This document shows, in pieces, positions 60,462 through 64,000 of a stretch of 64,000 nt of DNA; positions within the stretch are counted from its first letter, which is position 1, and each line of letters opens with the position of its first letter. The translations under genes were made by a program, and so were the position numbers. Source of the stretch: Lichenostomus cassidix (taxonomy: Eukaryota > Chordata > Aves > Passeriformes > Meliphagidae); contig CM039202.1 of assembly GCA_008360975.2 (NCBI GenBank), forward strand, positions 2,564,675 through 2,628,674, given 5' to 3'. The notes beneath the pieces are model-generated. The model saw only the letters and a list, made by a program, of their open reading frames with translations. It was not told where the DNA came from and made no database searches.

Positions 60462-60542
60462 ATTTACGAGGTGCTCAGTGTGATCCGTGACATCGGCGCC
60501 ACAGCCCAGGTGCACGCTGAGAACGGTGACATCATTGCTGAG
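60462..60542 (+). CDS. DPYSL2: DPYSL2 exon 6
   Basis: This 81-bp, 27-codon exon is phase 0 at both ends and covers residues 181-207. It reads [19 protein letters not shown], then ENGDIIAE. His198 in the AQVHAENGD block is the conserved barrel-strand histidine that coordinates metal in active dihydropyrimidinases and is retained in CRMPs. The acceptor is TGCCCCCAG and the donor is GTATGG at 60543. A 21-bp minisatellite of almost 1 kb ends about 22 bp before the exon, so its own pyrimidine tract is confined to those bases. The same reading frame is open back through the array to 59517. Thr194 replaces the Ile I recall in mammals. Confidence 0.97.
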
Positions 60543-60564
60543 GTATGGCCTGCATGTCCTCGGG

Positions 60565-61845
60565 GACATTTGCTCCAAAATGCTGCCAGGGGGTGGAATT
60601 CTCCCTCCTGAGGCTCCTCCTGTGCAAACAGAAAACCAGCTGGGATTTTGGGAGTGTGGTGTGGCTGGGTGGGTGGTTTTATCCCCTTTGATGCTGATAA
60701 AAGAGGTTTTTGTGGCAGATTTTTTTATTTTTCGGTGGAATTCTCCTTCCAAATGCTCCTCCTGTGCAGCCAGGCAGGTTTTTGGGAGTGTGGTGTGGCT
60801 GGGAGAGGGGTGTGAGCAGAGGTGTGTGGTGGTTTTATCCCTTTAGACATTGATAAACCAGGTTTTTGTGGCAGATTTTTTAATTTTTTGGTGGAATTCT
60901 CCCTCCAGAGGCTCCTCCTGTGCAAACAGAAAACCAGCTGGGATTTTGGGAGTGTGGTGTGGCCGGGTGGGTGGTTTTATCCTCTTTGATGCTGATAAAA
61001 GAGGTTTTTGTGGCAGATTTTATAATTTTTGGTGGAATTCTCCCTCCAGAGGCTCCTCCTGTGCAGCCAGCCAGGATTTTGGGAGTGTGGCAGGGCTGGG
61101 TGAGGGGTGTGAGCAGAGCTGTGCAGTGGTTTAATCCCTTTAGACATTGATAAAACAGGTTTTTGTGGCTGATTTTTTAATTTTTTGGTGGAATTCTCCC
61201 TCCAGATGCTCCTCCTGTGCAGACAGAAAACCAGCCAGGATTTTGGGAGTGTGGTGTGGCTGGGTGAGGGAAGTGAGAAGTGTGCAGTGGTTTTATCTCT
61301 TTTGATGCTGATAAAACAGGTTTTTGGGGCAGATTTTATAATTTTTGGTGGAATTCTTCCTCCAGAGGCTCCTCCTGTGCAAACAGAGAGCCAGCCAGGA
61401 TTTTGGGAGTGTGGTGTGAGGGAAGTGAGGGAAGTGAGGAGTGTGCAGTGGTTTTATCCCCTTTGATGCTGATAAACTAGGTTTTTGTGGCAGATTTTTG
61501 ATTTTTTGGTGGAATTCTCCCTCCAGAAGTTCCTCCTGTGCAGAGAGAGAGCCAGCTGGGTTTCTGGGAGCATGGCAGGGCTGGGTGAGGGGTGTGAGCA
61601 GAGCTGTGCAGTGGTTTTATCCCCTTTGATGCTGATAAACTAGGTTTTTGGGGCAGATTTTTGATTTTTTGGTGGAATTCTCCCTCCAGAGGCTCCTCCT
61701 GTGCAAACAGAGAGCCAGCCAGGATTTTGGGAGTGTGGTGTGAGGGAATTGAGGGAAGTGAGGAGTGTGCAGTGGTTTTATCCCCTTTGACACTGATAAA
61801 CCAGGTTTTTGTGGCAGATTTTTGATTTTTTGGTGGGTATTGGGC
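60565..61845 (+). repeat. ~142-163 bp tandem repeat, ~8 copies
   Basis: GGTGGAATTCTCCCTCCAGA, GGCTCCTCCTGTGCAAACAG, GATTTTGGGAGTGTGGTGTG, CAGTGGTTTTATCCCCTTTG and ATGCTGATAAA(A)CAGGTTTTT recur about eight times, the first soon after the exon 6 donor. Length differs by a GAGCAGAG-type insert and deletions. Confidence 0.95.
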
Positions 61846-61976
61846 ACCTCTGCCCAGAAGTGAGGAGCTGGGTGTGGCTGTCACTGATCTGCAGGAAATG
61901 AGCAGAGGGGAGTGGGAAGGGATGCAGCTTCATGCTGAATTTTGGGGTTCATCCTTCAGGCAGCAGCGAGGGAGAA

Positions 61977-62185
61977 ATGGTAATAAATATATTATTAGAT
62001 AGTATAAATATAATTTTGTATATATTATTATTTATTATTATTTCTTATTTATTATGTATTCCTTATTTGTTATTTCTTATTTCTTATTTCTTATTTCTTA
62101 CTATTATTTATTATTTATTTTAATATATAATATTATCTATTATAAATATAATTATATTATATTATAAATAAACATATTCCATTTA
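61977..62185 (+). repeat. AT-rich low-complexity stretch
   Basis: TTATTATTTCTTATT- and ATAAATATAATTAT-type sequence, with no gene content. Confidence 0.9.
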
Positions 62186-62461
62186 ATCTCATCTCCAGCT
62201 CATTCTGTGCACTCTGTCTGCAGCCCTCAGAGGATTTCTGCATTCCCTGTCCAGGCAAAAAGCCACCCCAGTCCTTCAGCCCAACTGCAGGAGGATTTTT
62301 TTCCCCACCAAACCTCATTTTTTCCCATCCCAGAGATGATTTTCAACACCCAAACGAGTGCTGAAAGTCGAGGGGCTGCAAACCCCACGTGGGGCAAACC
62401 CAAATTCAAGATTTCCTTGACCAAACCAGGTTATTCTCTGGTGATTCTGGTTATATTCCGG

Positions 62462-62512
62462 TTATTATATTATATTATATTATATTATATTATATTATAT
62501 TATATTATATTC
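62462..62512 (+). repeat. ATATT pentanucleotide microsatellite
   Basis: ATATT is repeated about ten times without interruption, 190 bp before exon 7. Confidence 0.95.
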
Positions 62513-62697
62513 TGGTTATTCTCAGCCAGAGGACAGGAATTTCTGCCAAACCCCATGGGATTTTTAGGCACCACAGATGCTCAAGGATCTCCCTCGTGCC
62601 TCTTGCCAGCAGCTGTGTGTGCTGGGAGAAAAATCCCTCCTGCTTTAAAAAATAAAATAAAAATAAAATAATTTGTTCTTTTTTCTCTCTGCATTAG

Positions 62698-63305
<608 letters not shown>

Positions 63306-64000
63306 TAAAATAAAGTAAAATAAAATAAAATAAAATAAAATCCCCCAAAACAAACCCCAGGAGTAAGAAAAAGCCTCCAAACCCTGCCTTGCAGGTTGCA
63401 TTCTTCACTCCCAGCCCTTCAGTATGTGTGATATTTGTATTTTGGGTATTTTACTGAAATTTTCCCAAATTTTTATTAATTTTTATTCTGAAGGCACAGA
63501 AAATGTGTAGCAGAGCGGGGAGATCAGTTAGCCCAGTTAGCCTTTATATTTCTCCAGGGATGAGCACCCCGATCCCAAAAATAAAATCCCCAAAATAAAT
63601 AAAATAAAATAGAATAAAATAGAATAAAATGAAATAGAATAAAATAGAATAAAATGAAATAAAATGAAATAAAACAGAATAGAATAAAATAAAATCCCCA
63701 AAAACAAACCCCAGGATATTTCTCCAGGGATGAGCACCCCAATCCCAAAAATAAAATCCCCAAAAATAAATAAAAAAAAAAAATAAAATAGAATAAAATA
63801 GAATAAAATAAAATTAAATAAAATGAAATAAAATAAAATAAAATAAAATGAAATGAAAAAATAAAAGAAAATAAAATGAAATAAAATAGAATAAAATAAA
63901 ATAGAATAAAATAAAATAAAATGAAATAAAACAGAATAAAATCAAATAAAATCCCCCAAAAAACAAACCCCAGGAGTCAGAAAAAGCCTCCAAACCCTCC
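63306..64000 (+). repeat. AAAAT pentamer tracts within a larger duplication
   Basis: (AAAAT)n with GAATA variants occurs at 63306-63342 and 63580-63950. The flanking sequence TCCAGGGATGAGCACCCC is present twice (about 63553 and 63723), and CAAACCCCAGGAG with AGAAAAAGCCTCCAAACCCT is present at about 63351 and 63965. Units of roughly 170 and 610 bp have thus been duplicated. The sequence continues past the window. Confidence 0.9.

Noticed and set aside
59517..60611. 364-codon + strand open frame that includes exon 6
   Set aside because: Only the part from 60462 to 60542 is a real exon. The rest is a 21-bp minisatellite whose period keeps frames open, and a clear acceptor lies at 60461. Kept as a finding, not as a gene.

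Overview
The window is vertebrate nuclear DNA, almost certainly from a bird. It carries several 3'-end fragments of CR1 LINEs, the dominant avian retroposon, on both strands. Its one recognisable gene is split into short exons with GT-AG introns, and it has two CpG-rich promoter regions. No bacterial, viral or organellar gene organisation is present. My recollection, not checked here, is that this locus lies on a small chromosome in chicken. The abundance of GC-rich minisatellites fits such a location.

The gene is DPYSL2 (collapsin response mediator protein 2, CRMP2), on the + strand and truncated by the right edge. I place two alternative coding first exons and six shared coding exons. Exon 1A (15469-15819) gives the long CRMP2A N-terminus and exon 1B (25449-25487) gives the short CRMP2B N-terminus. 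Both splice in phase 0 to exon 2 (28686-28774). Exon 3 (29968-30152), exon 4 (52958-53122), exon 5 (56643-56704), exon 6 (60462-60542) and exon 7 (62698-62766) follow. All junctions are canonical and every phase joins correctly. The window encodes residues 1-230 of the short isoform, or 334 residues of the long one. The dihydropyrimidinase fold is visible, but the catalytic metal ligands are altered as in all CRMPs.

Positions 1 to about 14,400 lie upstream and show no convincing gene, only CR1 pieces, small tandem arrays and a 0.4-kb tandem duplication. From 14,400 to 15,468 lies the CRMP2A promoter and 5' leader. From 15,820 to 24,780 is the first part of intron 1. From 24,780 to 25,448 is the CRMP2B promoter, with a duplicated octamer/CCAAT module, a G-quadruplex-type GGGCT tract and a T-rich leader. 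Intron 3 (22.8 kb) and introns 4-7 are packed with about twenty different minisatellite or AT-rich arrays, several only tens of bases from exon edges.

The most notable structures are not protein genes. They are: (i) a roughly 96%-identical inverted repeat (31704-32053 and 35715-35995) that brackets two tandem arrays in intron 3; (ii) one of those arrays, whose ~115-bp units each carry acceptor-like and donor-like sequences; (iii) an intron 4 array with eleven sense AATAAA hexamers; (iv) a 21-bp array that runs up to the exon 6 acceptor and is open in exon 6's frame for 945 bases; and (v) two related AG-free pyrimidine arrays in introns 5 and 7. I found no previously unknown protein-coding system. 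Nearly all long open frames here arise because array units are multiples of three bases or lack stop codons.
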